Positions 26,353-34,921 of a DNA stretch of 46,236 bases are shown in pieces. Below the pieces are notes generated by a model, which was given only the letters and a program-made list of their open reading frames with translations, made no database searches and was not told where the DNA came from. This stretch comes from Streptosporangiaceae bacterium (GTDB taxonomy: Bacteria > Actinomycetota > Actinomycetes > Streptosporangiales > Streptosporangiaceae), in contig JAICWX010000026.1 of NCBI GenBank assembly GCA_025934635.1, forward strand, positions 1 through 46,236, given 5' to 3'. The translations under genes were made by a program, and so were the position numbers. The stretch's first letter is position 1, and the number at the start of each line of letters is the position of its first letter.

Positions 26353-29013
26353 ATGCGAGGACGGCTTCTAGAGCCAGGTGACGTGACGGGCAGCGCGGCG
26401 TCGCGGCCGGCTGCCGGCACCGCCGCGCCGTTGCTCGAGCGCGAATCGTCGCTGGCGCTGCTGCATGAGTACGCGGCGCAGGCCGCTGACGGGGAAGGAC
26501 GACTGGTCCTGCTCGGCGGCGAGGCCGGCGCGGGGAAGTCGGCCCTGGTCGAGCGGCTGCAGCGAGAGATGCCGGACGCTCGCTGGTCCTGGAGCATGTG
26601 CGATGGCCTGTTCACGCCACGCCCGCTCGGTCCGCTGTTCGACCTGGCGGACCAGCTCGGCGGGGCGCTGCTGGAGCGGTGCCAGGCCGGGGCCGCCCGC
26701 GAGGAGCTGTTCCGTGCGCTGCTGTCCCGGGTCAGCGCGACCGGGATGACGGACGTGGTAGTCGTCGAGGACATCCACTGGGCCGACGAAGCGACCCTCG
26801 ACCTGCTCCGTTACCTGAGCCGCCGGCTTCGCGGCGCCGCGGTGCTGCTGATCGCCACCTACCGGGACGACGGCCTGGCCGCCGCCGACCCGCTCCGCGT
26901 TGCGCTCGGCGATCTCGGCTCGCAGCGGCACACCCGCCGCGTCGCGCTGATGCCGCTGTCCCGGGATGCGGTGCATGAACTAGCCCGGGGGAGCGGGCTG
27001 CCGGCATCCGAGCTGTACCGGCTGACCGGCGGGAACCCGTTCTACGTGACCGAGGCGCTGCGGTCGGGAGTGGCCGAGGTACCCCCGTCAGCGCGGGACG
27101 CGGTGCTGGCCCGGGCGGCGCGGCTGAGCGGCCGCGCCCGCGAGGTGCTGGACGTCGCCGCGCTCAGCGGTACGCGGATCGAGGCGCGGCTGCTGGAGTC
27201 CGTGACCGGCTGCCCGCCGCCAGCGCTCGACGAACTGCTGGAGAGCGGCCTGCTGGTCGGCGACGGCGCGTGGTTCAGGTTCCGGCACGAGCTCGCCCGG
27301 CTGGCGGTCGCGCACGCCGTCGCCGCGCACCGGCGGCGGGCGGTTCACGAGCTGGTCCTGGCCGCGCTGCGTTCCCTCGGCGGTGACGACGACGCCCGCC
27401 TGGCCTTCCACGCGGAGGCGGCAGGCGACGGCGCGGCGGTAATGCGGTACGCGCCGGCCGCGGCGCGCCGGGCCGCCCGGCTGGCGTCGCACCGGGAGGC
27501 AGCCGCGCAGTATGAACGGGCGCTGCGGTTCGCCGGCGGGGCGGATCCGGAGACGCTCGCCGGGTTGCACGAGGGGCTCGCCGACGCGGTGGCGCTGCTG
27601 GACCGGTGGGACGACGCCGAGGTCGCGGCGGAGCGCGCGCTGACGCTGTGGCGCGAGGCGGGCGACCGGCGCAGGGAGGGAGGCGCGCTGTGGCGGCTGT
27701 CCCGCATCCGGTGGAATATGTGCCGCGGCCGCGAGGCCGTCACCGCCGTCGAAGCGGCCGTGTCGGCGCTGGAGCCGCTGGGGCCCAGCGTCGAGCTCGC
27801 GCGGGCATACGCCACCTACGCCAACCAGCGGATGCTGCAATCCGACTACGACGCCGCCATCGACCTGGCCCTGCGGGCCCAGGCCCTGGCCATCCCGTTC
27901 GGCGCCACCGACGTCCACAGTGACGCGCTCGATACCCAGGCCGCCAGCCGCTCGGCCCAGGGCCTGGACTGGGCCGGCCAGATGCGCCACGCGCTCGACG
28001 TCGCGCTCGCCGGAGGGCATCATCTCGAGGCCGCGCGCGCCTACACCAACCTGTGCGGAATCCACGCCGGCCACCGGGAGTTCGCCGAGACCGTGCGGTA
28101 CCTCGAGCCGGGAATCGCGTTCTGCGACGAGCATGACATCACCACCTACGCGATCTGCATTCGCGGCGAGAAGGCCAACATGCTGGAGCGCACCGGCCAC
28201 TGGGACGAGGCCGCCGCGCTGAGCAGGCAGATCCTGATCGACGCCGGGCCGTCCCCGGCGAACCGGCTCTGCCCGCTGATCCGGCTCGGCGTGATCGCGG
28301 CCCGGCTGGGCGAACCCGGGATCTGGGAATACCTGGACGAGGCAGCTGCCCTGGCCGACCAGGCCGGCGAGCCGCAGCAGCAGGTACCGGCGCGGCTGGC
28401 CCGGGCCGAGGCGCACTGGCTCGAGGGCAAGCCGGACGCGGCCCGGCGCGAGGCCGAGCTGGCCCGCGACGCGTGCGCCACCCCGAGCGGCTGGCTTCGC
28501 GGCGCGGTCGCGGCCTGGCTGCGCCGCCTGGGCTCCCCGCACCCGATGCCAGGCGAGCTGGCGGAGCCGTACCGGCTCCTGCTCGACGGCGACCCGGCCG
28601 GCGCCGCCCGCCTCTGGACCCGCCTGGGCTGCCCGTACGAAGCGGCACTGGCGCTGGCCGGCGTACCCGCTGAGGCGGCCCTGCGCGAGGCCCTCGGCAT
28701 CGTCATCGGCCTCGGCGCGCGACCCGCGGTCAGCATCATCAGGCAGCGCCTGCGGGCGCTCGGCGCCCGGTCGGTCCCGGCCGGCCCGCACACCGCCACG
28801 CGGGAACGGCCGTTCGGGCTGACCCGGCGCGAAGGCGAGGTCCTGGAGCTGATCTGCGCCGAGCACACCGACGCGGAGATCGCCGCGAAGCTGTTCATCT
28901 CGGCCAAGACCGTCGGCCACCACGTATCGGCCATCCTGGCGAAGCTGGAGGTGCCGACCCGGGTCGCGGCACGGCAGGCCGCCCGGCTCCGCCTGGCGGA
29001 CGCGGGACAGTAG
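26353..29013 (+). CDS. LuxR-family regulator with AAA ATPase domain (LAL type)
   Basis: The 886-aa protein is a large ATP-binding LuxR regulator. Walker A is GEAGAGKS (56-63), Walker B is VVVVEDIHWADE, and the STAND-like LTGGNPFYVTEAL motif follows. The middle 400 residues are Ala-rich helical hairpins, probably TPR-like, for signal or partner binding. The C-terminus is a LuxR helix-turn-helix: LTRREGEVLELICAEHTDAEIAAKLFISAKTVGHHVSAIL. Such proteins often control catabolic or antibiotic genes. The ATG at 26353 is chosen as the first of the frame; a GTG at 26383 is also possible. The acyl-CoA dehydrogenase gene 92 nt downstream may be a target. Confidence 0.85.
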   Translation: MRGRLLEPGDVTGSAASRPAAGTAAPLLERESSLALLHEYAAQAADGEGRLVLLGGEAGAGKSALVERLQREMPDARWSWSMCDGLFTPRPLGPLFDLADQLGGALLERCQAGAAREELFRALLSRVSATGMTDVVVVEDIHWADEATLDLLRYLSRRLRGAAVLLIATYRDDGLAAADPLRVALGDLGSQRHTRRVALMPLSRDAVHELARGSGLPASELYRLTGGNPFYVTEALRSGVAEVPPSARDAVLARAARLSGRAREVLDVAALSGTRIEARLLESVTGCPPPALDELLESGLLVGDGAWFRFRHELARLAVAHAVAAHRRRAVHELVLAALRSLGGDDDARLAFHAEAAGDGAAVMRYAPAAARRAARLASHREAAAQYERALRFAGGADPETLAGLHEGLADAVALLDRWDDAEVAAERALTLWREAGDRRREGGALWRLSRIRWNMCRGREAVTAVEAAVSALEPLGPSVELARAYATYANQRMLQSDYDAAIDLALRAQALAIPFGATDVHSDALDTQAASRSAQGLDWAGQMRHALDVALAGGHHLEAARAYTNLCGIHAGHREFAETVRYLEPGIAFCDEHDITTYAICIRGEKANMLERTGHWDEAAALSRQILIDAGPSPANRLCPLIRLGVIAARLGEPGIWEYLDEAAALADQAGEPQQQVPARLARAEAHWLEGKPDAARREAELARDACATPSGWLRGAVAAWLRRLGSPHPMPGELAEPYRLLLDGDPAGAARLWTRLGCPYEAALALAGVPAEAALREALGIVIGLGARPAVSIIRQRLRALGARSVPAGPHTATRERPFGLTRREGEVLELICAEHTDAEIAAKLFISAKTVGHHVSAILAKLEVPTRVAARQAARLRLADAGQ

Positions 29014-29104
29014 TCACGCAGAACTCGCGGTGGCCGGCCGGGCGGCTGGCCGGGATGCGTGCTTTCCTTGTCCTTCAGCCGGTGCCTGACAACTGGAGAC
29101 CTTC

Positions 29105-30265
29105 ATGACCCTGGCCATGGACTATCTCGGCCTTGACGCCCTGCTATCAGCCGAGGAACTCGCCTGGCGCGACACCGTGCGGGCGTTCGTCGGCGAGCGC
29201 ATCCGGCCCCGCATCAGGGACTGGTACGAGAACGCGGTGTTCCCGGCCGAGCTCGTCGCCGAGATGGGCAGCCTCGGCCTGCTGGGCTCGCATCTGTCCG
29301 GGTACGGCTGCGCCGGCCGCAGCGCGGTGGAGTACGGCCTGGCCGCGCTGGAACTCGAGGCCGGCGATTCCGGGCTCCGGACCTTCGTCAGCGTGCAGGG
29401 ATCGCTGGCGATGAGCGCGATCTACAAGTTCGGCACCGACGCGCAGAAGGAGCGCTGGCTGCCGGGGATGGCCGCCGGCGAGCTGATCGGCTGCTTCGGC
29501 CTGACCGAGCCCGAAGCCGGCAGCGACCCGGCCAGCATGACCACGACGGCGCGCCGGGACGGCGGCCGCTGGGTCATCAGCGGCGCCAAGCGGTGGATCG
29601 GCCTGGCCTCGATCGCCGATATCGCCGTCATCTGGGCCCGCACCGAGGACGGCATCCGCGGGTTCCTGGTCCCGGCCGGCACCCCGGGGTTCACCGCCAC
29701 CCCGATCGAGCCCAAGCTGGCCATGCGCGCCTCGATCCAGTGCGACATCACGCTCGAGGGCGTCGAAGTGCCGGCTGACGCCATCCTGCCCGGGGCGGAG
29801 GGCCTGCGCGGCCCGTTCGCCTGCCTGAACGAGGCGCGTTACGGCATCATCTGGGGCGCCATGGGCGCGGCCCGCGACGCCTACGAGGCGGCGCTGGACT
29901 ACGCGCTGAACCGCAGCCAGTTCGGCAAGCCGATCGCGTCGTTCCAGCTCACCCAGGAAAAGCTGGTGGACATGGTGCTCGAGATCCAGAAGGGCCTGCT
30001 GGTGGCGCTGCACATCGGCCGGATGAAGGACGCGGGGACGCTGGTCCCCGAGCAGATCTCGTTCGGCAAGCTCAACAACGTCAGGACCGCGCTCGCCATC
30101 GCCCGGCAAGCCCGGACCATCCTCGGCGGGAACGGCGTCTCCATGGACTACTCGCCGATGCGGCACGCCAACAACCTCGAGGGCGTCCGGACCTACGAGG
30201 GCACCGACGAGATCCACATCCTGATCATGGGCCGGGCCATCACCGGCATCCCCGCCTTCAGCTGA
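29105..30265 (+). CDS. Acyl-CoA dehydrogenase, glutaryl-CoA dehydrogenase-like
   Basis: The 386-aa flavoenzyme has FGLTEPEAGSDPASM and WVISGAKRWIGLASIADIAVIWA (the FAD-binding middle part), RSQFGKPIASFQLTQ, and the catalytic Glu365 in RTYEGTDEIHILIMGRAITG. The YEGT context and the position of Glu match the glutaryl-CoA dehydrogenase branch. The reaction would be dehydrogenation, possibly with decarboxylation, of glutaryl-CoA or a related acyl-CoA in lysine or aromatic breakdown. Arg residues for a free carboxylate cannot be assigned with certainty, so another acyl-CoA remains possible. GGAG lies about 7 nt before the ATG. Confidence 0.85.
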   Translation: MTLAMDYLGLDALLSAEELAWRDTVRAFVGERIRPRIRDWYENAVFPAELVAEMGSLGLLGSHLSGYGCAGRSAVEYGLAALELEAGDSGLRTFVSVQGSLAMSAIYKFGTDAQKERWLPGMAAGELIGCFGLTEPEAGSDPASMTTTARRDGGRWVISGAKRWIGLASIADIAVIWARTEDGIRGFLVPAGTPGFTATPIEPKLAMRASIQCDITLEGVEVPADAILPGAEGLRGPFACLNEARYGIIWGAMGAARDAYEAALDYALNRSQFGKPIASFQLTQEKLVDMVLEIQKGLLVALHIGRMKDAGTLVPEQISFGKLNNVRTALAIARQARTILGGNGVSMDYSPMRHANNLEGVRTYEGTDEIHILIMGRAITGIPAFS

Positions 30266-30298
30266 AAAGCCGGTCAGCCGTCAGGCCGCCCGGTCCAG

Positions 30299-30365
30299 CT
30301 AGCGGAAGCCGTACCGGCCGAGGGCGGTGTCCTGGCCGGGCTGGTACGGCGGATCCGCTTCGCTT
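30299..30365 (-). pseudogene. Possible C-terminal tail of a lost gene
   Basis: Beyond the stop of the EEP gene, in another frame of the minus strand, the sequence reads ADPPYQPGQDTALGRYGFR and then a TAG at 30301-30299. It has the look of a natural protein end, but nothing upstream belongs to it. Given the other deletion scars nearby, it may be the last 20 codons of a deleted gene. It was not recognised as any family. Confidence 0.2.
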
Positions 30366-31193
30366 TCAGTAGCGAAGATCAGCCTGAAGGGCGTAATGGT
30401 CCGACGGGTAGATACCGTCGACAGGCCGGTTGCCCACCACGGCGGCGCGCACCGGGTGACCGGCACCGCCCGGGCGCGGGTTGGCGGAGAAGATGTAGTC
30501 GATCCGGCGGTTCGGCCAGAGCAGCTGGGTGGCCCAGGGATTGTCGTTGGACCAGGTGTGGCCCGGGTCAGGCGGTCCCGCCGTCTCCCAAGCGTCGTAG
30601 AAGGACAGCCCGGGCACGGGGGCGGTGGTACGGCCGGACAGCATGCGGATCTCGTCGCTATCGGGATCGCTGTTGAAGTCGCCGCAGACGACGAGCGGCG
30701 CCCGGTCGTCCGCGGACTGGCCGATACGGGACAGCAGTTCCCGCACCGCGTGCTGGCGAGCCTGGCTCTCGTCGAACCACCAGGCGTCCATTACCAGGCC
30801 GAACACCTGAACCGGGCCGCGCGGGCCGGACAGCTCGGCGAACTGCGCGCGAGCGCTGCCGCAGGTGAGGCTGGACTCCTGCCGTACCGGCCAGCGGGAC
30901 ATCACGGCCACGCCGGACAAGGCGTCCTTGTCCTCCTGGGCCGCCACGCCGCTGAAGGCGCAGTACGGCAGCCCGAGCGGCCCCGCCAGGCGGGCGCACT
31001 GGCTGTCATTGCCCTTCGCCCATGACTCGGTCAGCACCACGATGTCGGGTCGGGCGCCTTGGAGAGTCGCGATGATCGCCGCCTCACGATCCGGCCAGGG
31101 ACCGTAAAGGCCCCAGACGTTCCAGGTGATGATCCGCAGCGTGGTCTCGATGAGCGAGCCATACGATCGCGGCGGAATGTCATCTGCAGCCAC
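30366..31193 (-). CDS. Endonuclease/exonuclease/phosphatase (EEP) family protein
   Basis: The 275-aa enzyme has the EEP fold landmarks: ITWNVWGLYG near the N-terminus, metal-binding Glu in VVLTESW, VVCGDFNSDPDSDEI, RIDYIFS, and the catalytic PSDHYAL at the end. The family cleaves phosphodiester or phosphomonoester bonds in DNA, RNA, phosphoinositides or sphingomyelin. No signal peptide is present, so DNA, nucleotide or lipid head-group substrates inside the cell are all possible. The GTG at 31193 is preferred because GGGAGG stands 5 nt upstream; a GTG at 31220 has no such site. Confidence 0.85.
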   Translation of the reverse strand: MAADDIPPRSYGSLIETTLRIITWNVWGLYGPWPDREAAIIATLQGARPDIVVLTESWAKGNDSQCARLAGPLGLPYCAFSGVAAQEDKDALSGVAVMSRWPVRQESSLTCGSARAQFAELSGPRGPVQVFGLVMDAWWFDESQARQHAVRELLSRIGQSADDRAPLVVCGDFNSDPDSDEIRMLSGRTTAPVPGLSFYDAWETAGPPDPGHTWSNDNPWATQLLWPNRRIDYIFSANPRPGGAGHPVRAAVVGNRPVDGIYPSDHYALQADLRY

Positions 31194-31259
31194 ATGACCT
31201 CCCGGGTAGGTGACGGCCACATACCCGGACTATCCGGGGTTCAACGTCGGTTCTTCTCC

Positions 31260-31597
31260 CGCCTGCGGCTCATGTTCAACGCCGCGGCCGCGTGGCCGAG
31301 GACTTCAAGCTGCAGACCGGCAGCTTCGTCCGGGCCGGCGCCGTGCGGACCGCGCTGCTGTCCGCCATCCCGGTGCTGTCCGATGCCGTGCTGGCCGGCG
31401 AGAACCGGGCGCACCTGTCCGCCCTGGCCTGGCTGAACGCCGCCGAGGCGGGCAGGGTCCCCGGCGCCGACCCGCGCCCGGCCGGTGATCTCGTTGTCGA
31501 CGAGTCGCTGCGCAGGCACCTGACCCGGGCCCTCGCCCGGCACAACGACGCGGCCGGTTCCTCCGCCCGGATCGGGCGGCTGGTGCTGCTGGCCCCG
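31260..31597 (+). pseudogene. Feruloyl-CoA synthase, C-terminal remnant
   Basis: One frame from 31283 reads GRVAEDFKLQTGSFVRAGAVRTALLSA, then DAVLAGENRAHLSALAWLNAAEA, and a late AAGSSARIGRLVLL. This is the C-terminal AMP-binding subdomain of feruloyl-CoA synthase-type ligases, with the catalytic-Lys-region start DGR.AEDFKL. Just upstream, LMFN appears in another frame, as in the family's GLMFDGR; an extra GCCGC around 31281-31285 would explain the shift. About 500 N-terminal residues are missing, and the last 30-40 are lost where the hydrolase gene (31598) begins. It cannot encode an active ligase. It implies that this locus once handled hydroxycinnamate side chains. Confidence 0.65.
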
Positions 31598-32341
31598 TCA
31601 TCGTCGCGCAGGCCGCGCCCTCGCGACGATCAGCGGCGCCCGCCACAGCCCCGCGGCGATGGTCGTGAGGTGGCCGATGGCGGGGACCGTGAGCACGCTC
31701 ACCTGGGCACCCGCCCGCCGCATCGGCCCGAGGTACTGGGCGATGTTGTCCAGCGGCGCGATGGTGTCCCGGCGCGAGCTGACGAAGATGAACCGGCAGC
31801 CGTCGAGGCGGCCGAACTCCGGCCACTGGACCTGCGCCCACGCCGCCTCCAGCCGGGCCAGCGACCAGCCGCGCGCGAGATGCTGCCGCCGGGCCCCGTC
31901 GAGCCGCCACATGCCCTGGGCGATGTCACCGCCGGTATTGAACACGCCCCAGCGCAGCTCGGGCACGGCATCGCCGACGCAGTTGTAGAAGATGAACGAT
32001 CCCAGGCTGCTGCCGAAGAAACCGAACTCGGTCACGCCGTCGGACTTCAGCCGCGCTATCTGCGTCGTGATGTCGTCGCGGACCCCGGCGATGAGGTCAG
32101 GCAGGATCGACGGGTCCGCGGCCATGAAGACGGCCGTCGTGGTCTCGTAGGCCACGACGCGGTAGCCGTCGCGGCACAGCCGCCCGATCGCCCACCGCAC
32201 CGCGGAGATCGACGTGCCGTACGGGCAGATGAAGATGATCGCGGCCGAGGTCCCCGGGCCGGCCCGGAATTCCTCGCACCGGAAATCGCCCGCCCCGGCG
32301 GCAACAGGGGCACCGCGGATCACGCGGCCGACGACCGTCAT
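31598..32341 (-). CDS. Alpha/beta hydrolase, substrate unknown
   Basis: The protein (247 aa from the ATG at 32341) has an alpha/beta hydrolase pattern: IIFICPYGTSISAVRWAIGRL, nucleophile elbow GFFGSSLGS, Asp in SSRRDTIAP, and His in VPAIGHLTT. Length and order are normal for a serine hydrolase. There is no signal peptide. A TTG at 32359 could extend it by six residues. The ATG at 32341 has no Shine-Dalgarno but has TAGCCT ending 8 nt upstream, so a leaderless start is possible. It sits among remnants of aromatic acyl-CoA metabolism, but a direct link is not shown. Confidence 0.7.
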   Translation of the reverse strand: MTVVGRVIRGAPVAAGAGDFRCEEFRAGPGTSAAIIFICPYGTSISAVRWAIGRLCRDGYRVVAYETTTAVFMAADPSILPDLIAGVRDDITTQIARLKSDGVTEFGFFGSSLGSFIFYNCVGDAVPELRWGVFNTGGDIAQGMWRLDGARRQHLARGWSLARLEAAWAQVQWPEFGRLDGCRFIFVSSRRDTIAPLDNIAQYLGPMRRAGAQVSVLTVPAIGHLTTIAAGLWRAPLIVARARPARR

Positions 32342-32342
32342 G

Positions 32343-32597
32343 CTACGGGAGGCTATCAACCGCTACGCCCGGTACCTGGCCCGATGCCCGGGTCAGGCGC
32401 GGGGCGGCCGTATTCGCGGGGACGCCGATCCCGTTCAGGCCCGCCTTGGCGATCTTGCTGGCCAGCTCCTCCGGGAAGTCCTTCGACGCCTCGAGCCGGC
32501 GCGCCACGTCCTTCGGGGCTTCGCGGTCAGTGAAGTCGCGGACCATCGGCCGCAGCTGCTCCTGCCCGGCCGTGAGCTCGAAGCTCAGTCCCGTCAC
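32343..32597 (-). pseudogene. Acyl-CoA dehydrogenase, N-terminal fragment
   Basis: From a GTG at 32597 the frame reads MTGLSFELTAGQEQLRPMVR, then FTDREAPKDVARRLEASKDFPEELASKIAKAGLNGIGVP, a normal acyl-CoA dehydrogenase N-terminal helical start. After about 60 residues homology ends abruptly near 32424, and 24 unrelated codons run to a stop at 32343. The substrate and FAD domains are absent. The GTG overlaps the stop of the LLM gene (GTGA), showing that the intact gene was once the second gene of that operon. The junction lies immediately before the alpha/beta hydrolase start. Confidence 0.75.
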
Positions 32598-33616
32598 TGG
32601 GTACCTCCCATCGGCCCGATGACCTCCTCGCCGAAGCGGGCGAGCGCGGTCAGCGTCGCCTCGTGACCCGGCCCGCCGGGCTGCCGCATCCGCAGCGCCA
32701 GGTACTCCATACCGGTCTGCTGGCGCCAGCCGGCGATCTCGGCCCGCAGGTCCGCGCCGTCGCCGTAGAGCAGCCGGCCCGGCGCCACCAGCTCGGCCGT
32801 GAAGTCAGCCCGGGACCGGACCTGCCCCACCCAGGGCTCGAATTCGGCCAGGTAGACCCCGACGTTGAAGTACAGCCGGTGCACCGCCAGCGCGTGCGGC
32901 AGCCACCCCTTCTCGCACGCCGCGCGCGAGTCGCCGATCCACCCGTCCCGGAACATGCCGATCACGACCCGCCGCCCGGCCGCCTGCGCCGCGGACCGCA
33001 CCCGCCTGGCCAGCTGCGCGACCACGTCGACGTGCCGCTGCGGATCGCTGAGCCACAGGTCGGCCCGCTCGCCCGCCAGCTCCAGGCCGCGCGGCCCGTG
33101 CGCGCCCATCACCAGCTCAGGTCGTTTATTACCGAACGGGGCAGGTGTCACGTGCCCCCGCCAGCGCCCGTGCTGGCCGCTGACGTCGAACGGCTCCCCG
33201 CTCCAGGCCGCGTCGACGACGTCGAGCAGATCCCGGACCCGGTCGAACCGCGTGCCGCGCTCCACGTCGTACAGCTCGAAATCGGCGGGCAGGTGACCGA
33301 CCCCGACGCCGAGCAGCGCCCGCCCGCGCGTCAGCCAGCTCAGCATTGCCATGTCCTCGGCCAGCCGAACGGGATGGTAAAGCGGACCCGGCACGACCGC
33401 CTGCCCGACCCGGATCCGCCGCGTCCCCTCGGCCAGGGCCGCGCCGGTAAGCAGCGGGGAAATCACCCCGCCGGCCCGGGTCTGGTGGAACTCGGGCAGG
33501 AAGAACGCGTCGAAGCCGGCCTCGTCGGCCGCCTGCACCTCGGCCCGCAGCTGATCCAGCAGCACATCCAGCGGCTCACCGACGTCCTGGATCGGGAGCA
33601 CCACACCGAAACGCAT
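32594..33616 (-). CDS. LLM-class flavin/F420-dependent oxidoreductase
   Basis: The 340-aa enzyme begins MRFGVVLPIQDVGEPLD and has EAGFDAFFLPEFHQ, GQAVVPGPLYHPVRLAEDMAMLSWLTRGRALLGVGVG and the C-terminal LLYGDGADLRAEIAGW. These are standard bacterial-luciferase-like (LLM) features. Cofactor may be FMN or F420. The stop overlaps the GTG of the truncated acyl-CoA dehydrogenase gene, so the original pathway joined an LLM monooxygenase with an acyl-CoA dehydrogenase. It is the only complete member of the damaged group 31.2-32.6 kb. Confidence 0.9.
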   Translation of the reverse strand: MRFGVVLPIQDVGEPLDVLLDQLRAEVQAADEAGFDAFFLPEFHQTRAGGVISPLLTGAALAEGTRRIRVGQAVVPGPLYHPVRLAEDMAMLSWLTRGRALLGVGVGHLPADFELYDVERGTRFDRVRDLLDVVDAAWSGEPFDVSGQHGRWRGHVTPAPFGNKRPELVMGAHGPRGLELAGERADLWLSDPQRHVDVVAQLARRVRSAAQAAGRRVVIGMFRDGWIGDSRAACEKGWLPHALAVHRLYFNVGVYLAEFEPWVGQVRSRADFTAELVAPGRLLYGDGADLRAEIAGWRQQTGMEYLALRMRQPGGPGHEATLTALARFGEEVIGPMGGTQ

Positions 33617-33638
33617 ACCGGCCTCGCCCGCCCATCTA

Positions 33639-34913
33639 TCAAACGGTCGTCCGAATTCTATCGTCGTCGTGGGCGATATGCAGCAGCGAGCGCCAGATCA
33701 GCGCGAGAATCAGGGCCGACCCGGCGAAGGCGAGCCAGAACGGCGCGGTGATGCCCCACGCCGAGGCGGCCAGGCCGCCGAGCGCGGATCCGATCACGAT
33801 GCCGCCGATCATGCCGATGAGGTAGACGCTGCCGACGCGGCCCTGGAACTCAGCCGGCACGGCCCGCTGCCGCACGCTCGACGAGGTCGTCCCCCAGACG
33901 AACGCGTGCGCGCCGAAGATGGTGAAGATGATCAGGGCGAGCCAGGCCCAGCGGGTCAGGGCGAGCGCGAGGTGGGTCAGCGTCTCGATGACCAGCCCGC
34001 CGCGCATGATGACGCCGAGCCGCACGTGCCGCTCCAGCCAGCCGTAGGACGCCGTGCCCAGCAGGCCGCCCGCCGCCATCGCCGTGGTGATCAGCCCGAA
34101 CCCGAGCGGGCCCATGCCCAGCCGCTCGCGCGCGTACAGGACCAGGACCGACCAGGCGGCGCCGAAGGTGACGTTGAAGGTAAAGATCGTGATGGCCAGC
34201 GTCCGCACCGCGGCGTGCGCCCACAGCCACCGCCACCCTTCGGCGATGTCGTGGTGGACCCGGGTGCGCTGCCCGCCCGCGCCGTGCGGCGGCAGCTGCA
34301 CCCGCACGATCAGCAGCAATCCGGCCAGCACGCAGACGCCCTCGCTGACGAACGGCAGCGCGCGCCCGGCCGCGAACAGCACGGCGCCGACCGGCGGCCC
34401 GGCCAGCTGGTTCCACACGACGACGCCGGTCATGGCGCGCGCGTTCGCGATGCCCAGGTCGGGCTTGTCCACCAGCATCGGCAGCAGGGTGCTGGTGGTG
34501 GTGTCGCCGAAGGTCTCGGTCACCCCGAACAGGAACAAGACGGCCAGGACGACCGCGACGTTGACGTGGCGGGTCACGATCAGCGTCGTCAGCAGGATCA
34601 GGATCGCCACCCGGACCAGGCCGGTGGCGATGACGATCGCGCGGCGGTCCAGCCGGTCGGCCAGCACGCCGGCGTACAGGCCGAACAGCATCCACGGCAG
34701 CCGCTGCAGCAGCGCGGCCATCGCCACCGCCAGCGGATCGCGCGTCACCGACGCCACCAGCAGCGGCCCGGCCGCCAAGGTGATGCCGTCCCCCAGGTTC
34801 GTCACCCACGACGAAGCCAGCAGCCAGCGGAAACTGGCGCCCAGGCGCGCCGGTGCGACGAGTTCGGCGACCCGGCGCAGCGGCTCCCCCCAGCGCCCGC
34901 GTGCCATCAGCAT
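33639..34913 (-). CDS. MFS transporter (drug-efflux type)
   Basis: The 424-aa protein has 10-12 membrane helices. The loop between helices 2 and 3 reads GLYAGVLADRLDRRAIV, the MFS motif A. SSWVTNLGDGITLAAGPLL precedes it, and GPPVGAVLFAAGRALPFV follows later. This is the enterobactin-exporter/macrolide-efflux-like branch of MFS. It would export a small molecule with the proton gradient. The ATG at 34913 lies 8 nt after the stop of the ribosome-protection gene, so the two are probably one operon: target protection plus efflux. This supports an antibiotic self-protection role. Confidence 0.85.
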   Translation of the reverse strand: MLMARGRWGEPLRRVAELVAPARLGASFRWLLASSWVTNLGDGITLAAGPLLVASVTRDPLAVAMAALLQRLPWMLFGLYAGVLADRLDRRAIVIATGLVRVAILILLTTLIVTRHVNVAVVLAVLFLFGVTETFGDTTTSTLLPMLVDKPDLGIANARAMTGVVVWNQLAGPPVGAVLFAAGRALPFVSEGVCVLAGLLLIVRVQLPPHGAGGQRTRVHHDIAEGWRWLWAHAAVRTLAITIFTFNVTFGAAWSVLVLYARERLGMGPLGFGLITTAMAAGGLLGTASYGWLERHVRLGVIMRGGLVIETLTHLALALTRWAWLALIIFTIFGAHAFVWGTTSSSVRQRAVPAEFQGRVGSVYLIGMIGGIVIGSALGGLAASAWGITAPFWLAFAGSALILALIWRSLLHIAHDDDRIRTTV

Positions 34914-34921
34914 GGCATCGC

